Origin: Gyrodactylus bullatarudis
Lineage: Eukaryota > Platyhelminthes > Monogenea > Gyrodactylidea > Gyrodactylidae
DNA length: 64,000 bases
Direction: 5' to 3'
Assembly (NCBI GenBank): GCA_012064415.1
Contig: SSNU01000156.1
Coordinates: 120,046-184,045 of the forward strand
The notes under the pieces are model-generated. The model saw only the letters and a program-made list of their open reading frames with translations, was not told the DNA's origin and searched no databases. The position numbers were made by a program, and so were the translations under genes. Position 1 is the first letter of the stretch. Every line of letters starts with the position of its first letter. Below, in pieces: positions 11,046 to 22,800 of this stretch.

Positions 11046-14000
11046 ATACTATCACAATGTTAAATTTTTGTGCACTTCCATTGGTTGAGTTGATTGCAAA
11101 TTGCATCAAAGAAGCAGGGAGGGAGGGTTCACTTCTCATTTCACTTTCTGCCTCTTCATGAATGCATCAATTTGTAGCTGACCAGTGGAACATCTTCTCT
11201 TTTTTTCCTATTTATCCTATTTTTTGCAGACGAAATTGAGAAGTTGTTTTATTATTCTTTTCAATGTGAGTGACCGAAATAGCCGGTGTTCTCTACGAAT
11301 TTGTCTGAACAACCACTTGAACAGCATCCAATGAGTATCGATCAAAACTCTACCCCCCTATTTTTGTTAGAAAAAGGAATTATTCCTTAATAAACTTTTA
11401 TCCACTCTACACACGGCGTCTCATAGCTGAATGTAATTAGGATCAAGTATAATTACTTGGCCTATAATTTTCTGTTCTGATATCAATTGAATTTAGAATA
11501 TACATATAAGCGCAAAATATGTAAAAATAAACTATTTAATGCGAATAACATGCGAAATTATTTATCTTCGATGATGGAAAATCCATAAAATTTACAATGG
11601 AATAAAATTATAAAGATAATTGCCGACAATATGATAAGATATTTAAAATTCTTATCAAAACAATATTCAATATTAAAAGAATTTTAATCGTATTCCTGGG
11701 TTTCAGCTGCTTATGAATTAGTATGAATTTTTGGTTCTATCATTTTTTTGGTCATCCCTTTTTGGTCGAGTTGTATGCGTTCAATCGGTACAAGAAATAA
11801 AACATAGTCTACTTGTAAGCGACGAAATGATAAGCAAATCTTAGTTATTATGGGAAATTTGAAAATAAATATTTTTCTCCGAACAATGTTTCGACTGCAA
11901 TGCGAATCTAATTAGATCTAACTTGGAAAATGCCATTTAAATTCAAAATTTTTAATTCTCTGATACCCCAAAATCCCATTTATCCAAACATCTTCAACAT
12001 ATCCCAAATTAATCGGAATTTTTAACTAGAATATGCAGTGCTGATTAAAATTACCTTTCGAACGTATTTCTATTTAAAATTGTGTTGGAACTTTTTTACG
12101 TTGAAAAATTCTCTTTAATAAGCTTTGCACATCTGGATGTTAAAAAATTTGTATCTCTCTAATAACTAGAATACACAAGAACTTTTTACAATTTGCATGG
12201 AGATAATAATTGTCTTTGCAAATAACACAAGAAAAAACACATTCGAAAGAAAATTATTTTGGCCATTTTTGATCAAAAAATATTTTTATCCCTTATGAAA
12301 TAAAATCTTGGTTATTTTCTAGTTCCTGATTGTGATTTTATGTAAAAATCCCAAATTCCCTACTTCATTTCTCTTTTGTTTCATTATCAAAATGATGAGC
12401 TCTCTCAGAATAGTTTTTGAATTTTTTCATGGGATAAATTTTTTTTGCTCAATTTAAAGATAAATCTTTACAAACATTCCAAATGGATTATAAGTCTAGG
12501 CTGGCGGAATTTATTCTCCTCTTGGTAAAATAAACAAGCTAGTCCGGCTAGCTGGCTGGTGGGGAGAATGTGAAGAAGTGAGTTAATTAGAAATCTTTAA
12601 ATATAGACAGTGAGCAGAGGCCCACTTGAGGGAAAGTGTAAAAGTTGAATGTTTGCTCTTCTTCTCTGCTCTAGAATTCTATAGTTGTCATGAGAAAATA
12701 AATTCATTTCATCGTCTGTATATTCAAGCATAATACAGCGTTTGTGAATTGATATCATACGTACGTATTTATCCTTATTTATCCTGTCAATTTATTACGT
12801 TATTGAATAAATAATCTTATTCCTCTTACCGATTTAACTAATTTCGTGTGTGTTTTCTTAAAAACAAAATTAGTGATTCCAGAATTCACTCGAACCCTAA
12901 TAAAAGCTACCTTATCAATTTCATCAACGGACTTTAATTACATATTAACCCTTAAAGATCCGTTTGTTTGTTTTTTGCGAAAAAAAAGGTTATTACGGTT
13001 CTTTGAAGACCTACTATTTCGAATACAAATTAGCAATCCCCTGAACTCTTTCAGTAAAAGCTTCAAAGATGGCCAATCTTTGGATCAATAAATGACCTTG
13101 TTCCTGGACTTGACCAAATCTGAAAATTCATTATATTAATAATATAATAAAAGCGAACCTAACTATCATGCTATCTGATCTTTTATTATAGATACTAGAT
13201 TTTTATTTTAAAAAATTATTAAAATAGTTATGAGAATCTGGTACAAGTTTAATAAGAATTTGACATATTTTTGAAATGTTTTTGGAATCTCCTGGAATAC
13301 GCAAAGAATTTGGTTCTATCATTCTTCAAAATTGTCCTATACTAATTCAAGGAGAGTTGTTTTTTTTCAATAAATTAATTTTTGTTTAAAAAGTTTTTTT
13401 GAAAACCTACTTCCCAGTGTCATAGGTAGAAAGTAAGATAACTTTTATCGAGTAATCATACCTCTAGAATTCAAATATGCAATCGCCTGAACTCTATCTG
13501 TTAAAGCTAAAAAATAGCCTGTTTTTGGATCAAAAACTGACCCGTTTTTTGATCGATAACTTCTGAGCCAAAAATAATTGGATTAAAAAAACTGTAGATT
13601 CGTTATCAGGGTATTCGCAAACCATAGGATAGACAAAAGATTGAATCCCACGACTAATTTAAGATCAGTCAGGTTTTCACAATCAGATAACTTGTATTTG
13701 AGAATATTTTATTGAAGGGATTTAACAAAATATTAGATTTATATTTCACATTCCTAAGAGAATAATTGCTATCCGCTGTAGAATAAGATTCAGAGAATTT
13801 TTTAACTTAAAAATGCATATCTTCGTATTCAGATAGGATGAAGCCCTGAGACAGAGATGAGTGCATTGCAAGAGTCTAAATGGGGAAAAATTGAGTGTAG
13901 AAATCTATATTGAACACATTCAATAGATAGATGATTTCTTAAATAAATATTGTTCACAGTGATAACTATCAAATCTAAAAATATTAAGAATATTCAATTT

Positions 14001-14880
14001 CAGCTTATTCGGTCGTGATTAATCAAGAAAAAAGAAATTATGATTCAATGAATCGTGCTCATTCAGATGGATTCGTAGAAATAGACTTTTTGAATCTTTA
14101 GAGAACACTGAGAGGAAATCGATAAGCCTCCCTGGTGTGTAACCAAAATAAACTAAATGATCCTGATCCAATTTTTGATCTATTCGATAAAAATTTTACT
14201 TGATTTGACTTTTCGTGCAAAATATTTCTCTTTCTCCCGTACTTACATACACTAGACATGTATGAAATTTTATATAGTTGTTCTTCCTCACATTGAATTT
14301 ATTAAAGCTTATTGAGATTTTTGAGAAAAAAATCTTGAATTCGTCTCATTACTCATTAGCAGAAGGGTTTAAATATTTTGATCAGTTTATCTTCTTTATA
14401 TACTTTTTTAGGAAGTTCACTGTATTTTAATTTTTGAATATATTTTAAAAAGTTTAACTTTCGTATTAGCTGTAGAAATAGAGTAAGAAAACAAAATATT
14501 TCTTTCCATAGATAAACTAATTTTAATTTGGAATAATACAAGATTAAATTGATGTTTTTTGCCATGAAATAACATTTATTTTGTAAAAGAAAGCTCATGA
14601 GAATTCGATAGCTTTTGCTGCTCGAGAATATTTTGATGTTTTCTAATTTGAATTTTTTGTTTTCTCTCGATTATTACTTTTAGATAATTTACTTCTTTTT
14701 TTTCTAAAATGACTAAAATATGAATTTTTAGGAAAAAACAATCATTTTTAACTTTAGATCGTAAAAAAAGACTTTATTATGAATTAAATAACTACTCATA
14801 AGTATTCATAAAACATAATTTATTAAAAATGCTAATTATAATTTAAAACAGTCTCTTAGAACTTTCCGACTGTGACTTGT
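11046..14880. other. AT-rich DNA; one diverged direct repeat, no supported gene
   Basis: Two diverged copies of a block of about 75 bp lie at 13026-13100 and 13475-13555 in the same orientation (shared core CCTGAACTCT and TTTTTGGATCAA-like bases). Positions 12495-12580 are less AT-rich and include GTGAGT after a purine-rich run, which could be a non-coding exon, but nothing confirms it. The minus-strand frame at 14356-14598 is lysine- and leucine-rich and looks accidental. Confidence 0.35.
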
Positions 14881-14888
14881 ACGAAAAA

Positions 14889-15113
14889 AACTTACAGAGC
14901 ATTTAGAAATAACCTAAGTATACATCTTTGGTAGACATATACGCGCGTTTCGTCCTCTCCTTTCAGACTCGTCAGTATGCCACAACCTGGGATGTGAACC
15001 TAGGAATCCACTCGCTCAATCCACTTGTCCAACATCCCAAAAGAGGACAAAACGCGCGCGTACCAAAGATGTATACTTAGGTTATTTCTAAATGCTCTGT
15101 AAGTTTCTTTCGT
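14889..15113 (-). mobile_element. tRNA-derived hammerhead retroelement with inverted arms
   Basis: On the minus strand the order is: arm (15113-15045), tRNA-like pol III part (about 15042-14985), hammerhead (14981-14934), then tail (14933-14889). The tail is the reverse complement of the first arm (ACCTAAGTATACATC and its complement), so the unit can fold back on itself. The A-box-like TGGACAAGTGG and B-box-like GGTTCACATCC have the spacing of a class II tRNA. The first arm also carries a second, partial copy of the ribozyme 3' half (GGACAAAACGCGCG). The length of about 225 bp fits a SINE-like non-autonomous element. It is transcribed, if at all, from its own internal promoter. Confidence 0.65.
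14934..14981 (-). ncRNA. Type I hammerhead ribozyme (copy near 15.0 kb)
   Basis: Stem I strands GGCAUA and UAUGUC pair completely (one G-U). The catalytic core is intact: CUGACGA, a stem II formed by GUCU and AGGAC around a purine-rich loop, then GAAA. Stem III is the self-complementary ACGCGCGU, too short for a closed hairpin but able to pair between two molecules, as proposed for minimal hammerheads of Penelope elements and newt satellite DNA. The predicted cleavage site is GUA, a legal NUH triplet. Confidence 0.7.
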
Positions 15114-15799
15114 ACTATACCATTTTCAGATCGTTTTCAAAAGTTTACAAATGAATTTTGAAAATATCCAATTAGATTTCATACTTTTACAATAAGAGAA
15201 CTTTTCCAAATAGATTTCCTATTAGTCAAAAAATAATTTCAGGGGTGGGGGTTTTTACAATTGGATTTTAAACTTATGAAAATGAATTTCAAAGATTTCA
15301 AATTAGGGGCTAAAGATTTACAGTTAGACAGTAAGAAAATCCGAAAGAAACATGAATAAATTCATTTTAAGGTCAAATATTATTCTTTCTTCGATAATTA
15401 CAGGTTATTTAGATATTTTCATCATGAACATTTCTCATTAGACCTTCAACAATTCAAATCAAATTTAGACTTATGCAAACCGATTTCAAACTTATCCAAT
15501 TAGATTTTGACTTTTTTTCATTTTATGCCTAATCTTATTTTATTAACACTTTTCTGCATTAATATTTCTCACTGCATAATATGGATATTACATTATTTGA
15601 TATTATAAGTATTTTATAAAGTTAGTTCTCAATGATTTATTTAAATTTTGATTTGACTATGAAAAATATATATTCTTTTAAATCTTGAAGGGCCATAACG
15701 CAACCAGAATAGTCGCATCAGGATTTTTAAAAAGCTTTTGAAAAAATAATTACTAAATCATTTTTATAAAGTAAGTATTTTAAAAAGTTAGTTCTCAAT

Positions 15800-15869
15800 G
15801 TGGATTGAGCGAGTGGATTCCTAGGTTCACATCCCAGGTTGTGGCATACTGACGAGTCTGAAAGGAGAA
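15800..15869 (+). mobile_element. Truncated tRNA/hammerhead element
   Basis: Nearly identical to part of the copy at 14.9-15.1 kb but in the opposite orientation: tRNA-like B box (GGTTCACATCC), stem I strand GGCATA, CTGACGAG and the start of stem II. It then breaks off before GAAA, so the ribozyme is dead. A 30-bp block (AAGTTAGTTCTCAATG) is directly repeated at 15620 and 15788, beside this copy. Confidence 0.6.
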
Positions 15870-16515
15870 TTGCTTCTAAGATATATGTTACAGTCATTAT
15901 TATGACCCCTTAAAAAAAATATTTATTTATACCACTACCCAATAGTATTAAGGCATAAATATCAATTTATTTTCACACGATCATCATTAGCCAATGAGAG
16001 AAGAAAATGCTCATTGACCAATAGAAATAAACGAGGTTAATTTGTACATCACTCATATTTCATTGTGTACACCTTGTGGTATGTTCTCTATCCCTTCTCA
16101 TATACTCTTCATCCGCCTTATCTGTTACTTGTACAACAGCATTATATCAATAAATGTCTTTTGTGTTCCTCTATACCCAGCACTACATAAATATACATAA
16201 TTTTTATATATTAGTTGAATTATTTCAAAAATTTTAATAAATTTGAATTACAATATGTCTTATAATTTACCAGGTTCCAAAAAAATTTATAAATTTACAT
16301 TTTTTAAAATTGGTTTTCATCATACAAAACAAATGATTTAGCTTTCTTTTCTCTTTAAAGTTTATTTCTTCGTTTATTCTATTCGTATATGTAACTTCAA
16401 GTAGTTACGTTCTATTGTAGAGAAAAACATTTATATAAACTATTTTCCCAGAAATTTCTGAAAATCCATGAGATTTTCAAGTTTGATTCTTTTTTCAACA
16501 AAATGATTTTCCCAC

Positions 16516-16800
16516 TTATTGATTTGTAAACTGGTTTGATTGATTTTGGTGGGACATCTTCCTCAGACGTATCAGCAGGAATGAATGTATCGACAAGACA
16601 GCTTCGCCCAAATCCCGAAAGAATAATATCTGTGTATACTGACGAGTAGCGTTTGGTGTTATTAGCATTGTCATGTTCTCCGGTAGCCTTTCGATAGACT
16701 GCTCTTTCGATAGGGGTTCGACAAATTGGAGCCACATTTTATACTCGTTATCATCACAGCTCGAGTTCAGTTGAGAAAACTTGAATTGCCACAAAAGGTT
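16516..16800 (-). CDS. Syntrophin exon: C-terminal SU region and stop
   Basis: Starts NLLWQFKFSQLNSS and ends with IHSFLLIRLRKM plus a short Asn/Gln-rich tail, 95 codons including the stop. The LWxxKFSQL and SSxDD motifs are the hallmark of the syntrophin-unique domain that binds dystrophin family proteins. A 20-30 residue insertion relative to vertebrate gamma-syntrophin separates the two conserved blocks. TTTATT (AATAAA on this strand) occurs below 16400. Confidence 0.8.
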   Translation of the reverse strand, partial: NLLWQFKFSQLNSSCDDNEYKMWLQFVEPLSKEQSIERLPENMTMLITPNATRQYTQILFFRDLGEAVLSIHSFLLIRLRKMSHQNQSNQFTNQ

Positions 16801-19800
16801 CTGTGGAAGAAATTTTAGTTTTGAAAGGATGCAAACATTTAATTTTGATGCACTCACTCCACAACTCGAATCAATAAGGCGAAATCCATAGTCTAAGTCA
16901 ATGGAAAATATTCCTTCGTTACGACCATACTGGCACAAGAATGATTGAATCTGTCAATACCGAGTGATTAGAAAGTCGAAATTAAATAAGGATAATTTAT
17001 CTAAACCGTCTTACAAATCGGACATTTTTATTATTCTAGTGTTTGTTTTATACTTCTAGAGGTATCCGACTTTCAGTATTCTGCCTTTCTGAATGAGATC
17101 ATCTTGTTCACGAGTGAATTCTTACCAAAAAAGAGTGGAAGGAAACTAGCTACCATGTTTTTACAAAAAACTCAGGAACAATTTATTGAATAAAAAGAAA
17201 TTTAATCTGATCAAAATAAGGCTATTTTTTGAATTTTGAAGATGCGCCAAATATCCACTTTATCAAAATTTGATCTCAAGAATTTTGAGGATTTCAGACA
17301 ACTGAAACAACAAAATACTGATATTTGGTATCAAAATCAGATTAAAGATTCGAATATGGCTAAAAAAGTTCACATTTTGTAAAATTGAACAATCTAAAGA
17401 TTCAAAATTTTAATGTTTTGTAGATGACGAGTTTATCTCAAACTCTATGACCAATTTTGAGTTCTATATCTAACTTAATTTTGACCCCGAGTGTCAGCAT
17501 TTTGTTGTTTCAATTGTCTGAAATCAACAAAAAACTTGAGGTCAAATATGGAAACTTGAAATTCAAAAAAATAGTCAAATTTCAGTGTGTGGATCTGTAG
17601 AAATTTCTGTACATTTTTGAATTGAGAATTACAGAAATTTTTGTGTTTAAAATTACACGAATTTGACATAATTAGCTGTTCGACAAGATTGCGAAATATT
17701 TCCTTTTTACAGAAATTCAATTTGTTGCAATTTCTATAAAAATATCTGTAAAATTACCTGTTATATAGAATCTTAAGTATTTTCTTAAATATTTTCTACA
17801 AAATTAGATATTTCCACACACTACAAAATTCGATCAGTTTGAATTTTTTCGGAATTTCTTTTGTGGACTTATTTTATTCAAAATTTTTTTTCTGATTATC
17901 TGAAAAATATTGAGTTTTTTGTAAAGATTGGTCAATTTTCCTCTTCATGTAAACTAGCTTTAAAATTAAAGTTGAAAATCTCTACAAACTGTTTGCAATA
18001 AAATTGTTATTATACTTATGTAGAAGCCATTTCTCATCTGGAATTTTGTATTCCGAATTGATTCAACTAATCGATCATTATTTGATCTTTTCACAGATTG
18101 TTTACTATCCAAATACTTAAATTTAAATTGATATTAATTAGAAGATCTCTGAATTCATAAGAAGATGATGCCAATTAATCAAACGAATAAGCGCTATATT
18201 TATATATACCAACTTTACACATGTCAGATAAACAAGTAAGTTCTGTACAAAAGAAAGTTGGGTACAAACAGAATATATTTAACATTGGTTTGCCTTGAAA
18301 ATCTGATTTAAAGAGATCAAATTATTCAAAATTTATCATTTCTCATTGAAAAATGGTGTTGCTAATTTGAAAGTTTGACATTTTCGAATGAAGTTATGTT
18401 CTACCCTAGTGTATATGCCTATATTATATGTATATGTTCAAGGTAATTTTTGAAAAATTGAGGAACATTTTAGAGGAATGAAAAATTGATTTAGTTTTTC
18501 TCTCAATAAAAAAGTATGCGTCACACTCGAGTAATCAGGAATAGAGAGCTACTCCAATGTGGCATGTTACAGTAGAAGGTAACTTTAAAAAAAATTCATA
18601 ACTTACTTTAATTTCCCCAATGTACGTAGAGCAGGCATTTAGCCAGGCTGTTTCAAAATTGTTGTAGTTCACTTTATCATCCTTAAAGAGATTCACTTTC
18701 ATATTTGGCAGATGTATCGAAAATGTGGTATAGAATCCGTCCTTTGAAGCAAAATTGAAATAATTTTTATTTGAAATAACATTTTAATAGAAATCTTGGC
18801 AATCTTTATGTACAATATATATTCTATTTTATGTTTAGACAAAACTCTTTTCGAAAGCCAATTATTTCGAGAATATCCTCATTTCTACTAGCCTACTAGC
18901 AAAGTGTGGTCACTGATTATTATTATATCCATAAGAAATTTAACTTGATCGAGATCGTCTTCTCACACCTAAACCTAATTGACATAAAGATGAGAATTTT
19001 ACCTTTTTCACAAAAAACCTCAATTTTTTTCTTCGGAAAGTCAGGGAAGAATTTATTTTTCGAATGAGCCAATTAGTTGTGGAAATTAAAAAAATATTTC
19101 TAAAAACATTCTATCTGATCAAAATTTCGTAGAAAGAATTCGTAGTGGGAGAATGGAATCTATTGTTTTCAAGAAAAAGTTAAACTTTTTAATTTTGGAT
19201 CATTCCCCATCGTGATAATCCATTAATTCAAATGACGAATTTCTGTGAATTTCTGCAGCTGAATTCGAATTCTTTTTCTAATGCTGATCTCGAATATCTG
19301 CATTCAACTGCTCCAAATCTTTGGAATAGATAGAAATTTTGCATTCAAAAGCTAAAAAAAGTGGAAATTTTGATCAGATAGAATGTTTTTAGAAATATTT
19401 TTTTAATTTCCACAACTTATTGGCTCATTCGAAAAATAAATTCTTCCCTGACTTTCCGAAGAAAAAAATTGAGGTTTTTTGTGAAAAAGGTAAAATTCTC
19501 ATCTTTATGTCAATTAGGTTTAGGTGTTAGATATCGGATAAGCAAGTGACAATTCCAGAAACTCCAATGGTGTACTGTCGAGTGACTCGTCACGAGTCCT
19601 AATAAGGACGAAACGCGTCTACATCTGGTACTCTCTCATGGAATTGTCACTTGCTTATCCGATATCTAACATTCAATTGTAAGAAGACAATTATTTTAGG
19701 CTGTACTTTTGAATTTCCACGATTGGGCTCAATTTCCTTGCTTATTCCATTGATTTCAGGCGATTATATGCTAGCATTGGGATGAAAAGTTGACAGAAAT

Positions 19801-22800
19801 ATCTGAAATACATGAAATCATGATAATCATGGTCTATAGTGTTTCAAATTTCTCAGAATAAAATCCTATCGAAAAGTTACTTAATTACTAGACTCCTAAA
19901 TAGAAATTGAAGGCCGAAAAAAAGTTAGTTGCATGTCCTCCTGTGGCCCTGATGATGAGCACAGTAAAATGTGAATATTATAAACTATTTTAATCAATCA
20001 TCTGTTGTTACATTTAACAATTTTTGTTACATTTCACACGCGATTCGGTGATAATAATTAATTAAGCTATGAATTACTCTTGAATATTGACGATATAAGA
20101 CAGAATAAAGTGATGATTAAAGGAACTTGACTTGGATATTTTTGATATTTAAACTTACTACTCTTGTATTGAATGCTGTCTGGTGAATGAGACTCTCTAA
20201 TGGTGATGCTGACCATTCCAAAAGATCTTTCTGAAAATCACATAAAGAAAATCATAAAACTACTTTGAAGTAAACAGGATAAATTATTTTTGATTTCTTT
20301 TGCATGCAAAGAAAAGTTTAAACTTATAATTTTTTCTACATGATCACAATTACAGTTTTGATATTGTTCTGATCAGATTTTTTCACTTTTCAAATTCATA
20401 AATAAACCTGTTTTTATGCGCTCTGCTCGACATTTTAAGACTAGCGATATTTTTATCGAGCATTTCTATAGAAAATATACAACTATTTGAAGTCAAATAG
20501 AGTCCTATCAATTAATTCAGAGTTAGCTGATAATAAATTCTTTGTTTAATATAAATGTTGTTATTATTTATGCTATGTATGATAAGTAATACATACACTG
20601 GATACGTAGGAATACGGAATAATGACTGCACCTTGCAGTTTAAAGATTCCTTTTTCTCCAAAAAAAGCATATGCCTTGCCTAAATGTTTAAATTTCAATA
20701 TAAACATTATTTAAAAGATAAAAAATAATATATCATCATCATGGGGGAACAAAGAGAGTGAAATTTATAATTTATTGCAGAGAATTCTAACAAGATTTTT
20801 ATTAATTTTAAATAGACAAAACAAATACATAGATACTTTACTGTTAATCTTGTTACTCTTGAAGGTCTTAAGACTAACATAATGGTTTGTTAAACTTGTT
20901 ACTCGGTAACAAGATTAACTGGAATCTTTGATAGACTAACGGAATAGTTTGATAAACTTGTTACCAGGTATCAAGATTAACAAGATATTCAGCTATAAAA
21001 TATAGCTTGCTGATCTTGACACTGGGTAATAAGCTGACTGAATTAATTTTTTCTAAAATAATATCATAATACAGGTTCGTAAACTGTTTGATTTCTAATA
21101 AATCCTTCACTTTGTTTATCGTTTAGGAAATTAATCTCACAATTCGAAAATTTAAAAGACTTTGAAAATATTTTATCAGACAATCCAATTAGAAAAAGAC
21201 AATTTTTATTTCTTACAATTTAATTATAAAACGTTTTTATTTGAATATTTTTCTCAATTTTTTAAATCTCACTACAGAATCATAAAAATATAGAAATTTT
21301 GGAATATTTCGTTTGAGCCTAAAATATATTGTATTTTTCTTGTTACAATACCAGTTAGTATTTTATAAAATATCAATGGCGTCTTTTTTATTCCACTGTC
21401 TGTATTTAGGAGATGATATGACATCGACATAGACAAAGAAATATTAATTTTATTGTTCATTTGACATTAGAAATCTTGCTTTCAAAACTTTTTTATGAGG
21501 CCTCTAGTCTTTTAATGATTCTCCTGAGATAAATTCTTATCCGGAATAATCTTGATTTCTATGAATGTTAAGGGAAAAATTTCTGGTCAACAGTTATTTT
21601 TGAAATTCCCTCATTCTTAAACAATCACGGCATGAGACAGAAAAATGTAATGGTCTTTAATTAAGCGAAAGAATATCATTTCATTCTGAACTCTGAGTTT
21701 TTGTAGGGATAAAATACTCTCAGAATTACTAAAATCGCCCATCGATATAATGAATTTAATCTTCAAGTATTTTAATGATAGCCCACCAAATTTCGCTTCA
21801 AAACACCTTTTTATGCTTTTGGTATAAGATAAACAAATTGTGAACAATATTCAAATTGACCTATCAAAATTGTAATATTCATGAAAAATGGTTGAGCACG
21901 AGTTTGAGATCTGACGAATTACAACTTCTCTAGATCAGATAATTTAGATTCTTAAAAATTAATTTGTGATAATCTTGTGAAATAACTTTTTTTCTATGTT
22001 GAAAAAATGATTCAAATTAAAATTCAAAAGATTACAACGTGTCTAAAGGTGATTTGATATCTTCTTCTTCGTAAGAACCATCCCTTAGGATACCTAGGAT
22101 CTTTTCTGAACCTATCTATTGTTCTTTAAGCTTTGATAATAACAGATCAAAGATTAATGAATCATTAATAGTTTTGGTGGAATTTCTATGTAATAAAACA
22201 TATCTGAACTTATTTATCTTTAGTTATTTTTTGTTCATACCTGAAGTCAAATTGTGGCGATTCAGAAATTTTCGGAATCTTTCTGAACCTCAAGAACTCT
22301 ACCTCTAGTTCCAGAAAAAAAAGAATGATGAATGATCATTGATCAAACTTTCACCGGGAACAAAATCCAACTTGTTAATTAATAATAAAAATCTAAATAA
22401 TCAAGCAATAAACATAGACTATCAAACAAGAAAGAAGCAATCCAAGTATTCAAATGTATATTTTGGTCATTTGATATGGGTAAGTAGTCGTCCCTATCCA
22501 CCATTTTTATGTAGATATCATAAGAAATAATTTCCTATCAAGTGTATTATAATATATAAATCATTCTTGAAAATTAATCTGACCAAGTATATTATTACAA
22601 TTGGGTTTTCATCATCAGGTGAGAATATACAAGTATTTATCTAATTTATTATTGATATTAAAGAATGGAAAAAACAAGAAGTTTCTCTTGTAATTAGTAA
22701 GCGGAGGAAAGGAATAAAACTACTTGTAATAATAACTTATCTTCAAGTTGAGTGTGAATATTTGTCTGAGGTTTTCTTGCTATCTTAAATTCAGTATTTC

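Larger units (their letters stand above)
18895..19671 (+). mobile_element. tRNA/hammerhead-family foldback element split by a family C insertion
   Basis: Outer arm 18895-18969 (TAGCAAAGTGTGGTCACTG to CTTCTCACACCT) matches the tail of the 24.7 kb copy in reverse orientation. It resumes at 19524 with GTTAGATATCGGATAAGC, runs through the hammerhead at 19569-19625 and ends in the complementary arm 19638-19671. The 32-bp arms around the ribozyme are perfect inverted repeats. A family C element (18970-19523) sits in the first arm; the uninterrupted 24.8 kb copy shows the pre-insertion sequence. The tRNA-like part has been lost. Confidence 0.6.

Noticed and set aside
12840..13091. 81-codon plus-strand frame
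   Set aside because: It covers one copy of a diverged direct repeat (second copy at 13475-13555, not open in the same way) and has no protein signature.
16412..16735. 107-codon frame overlapping the last syntrophin exon
   Set aside because: It is a different frame of the same DNA. The frame ending LSIHSFLLIRL matches the syntrophin C-terminus and is the real one.
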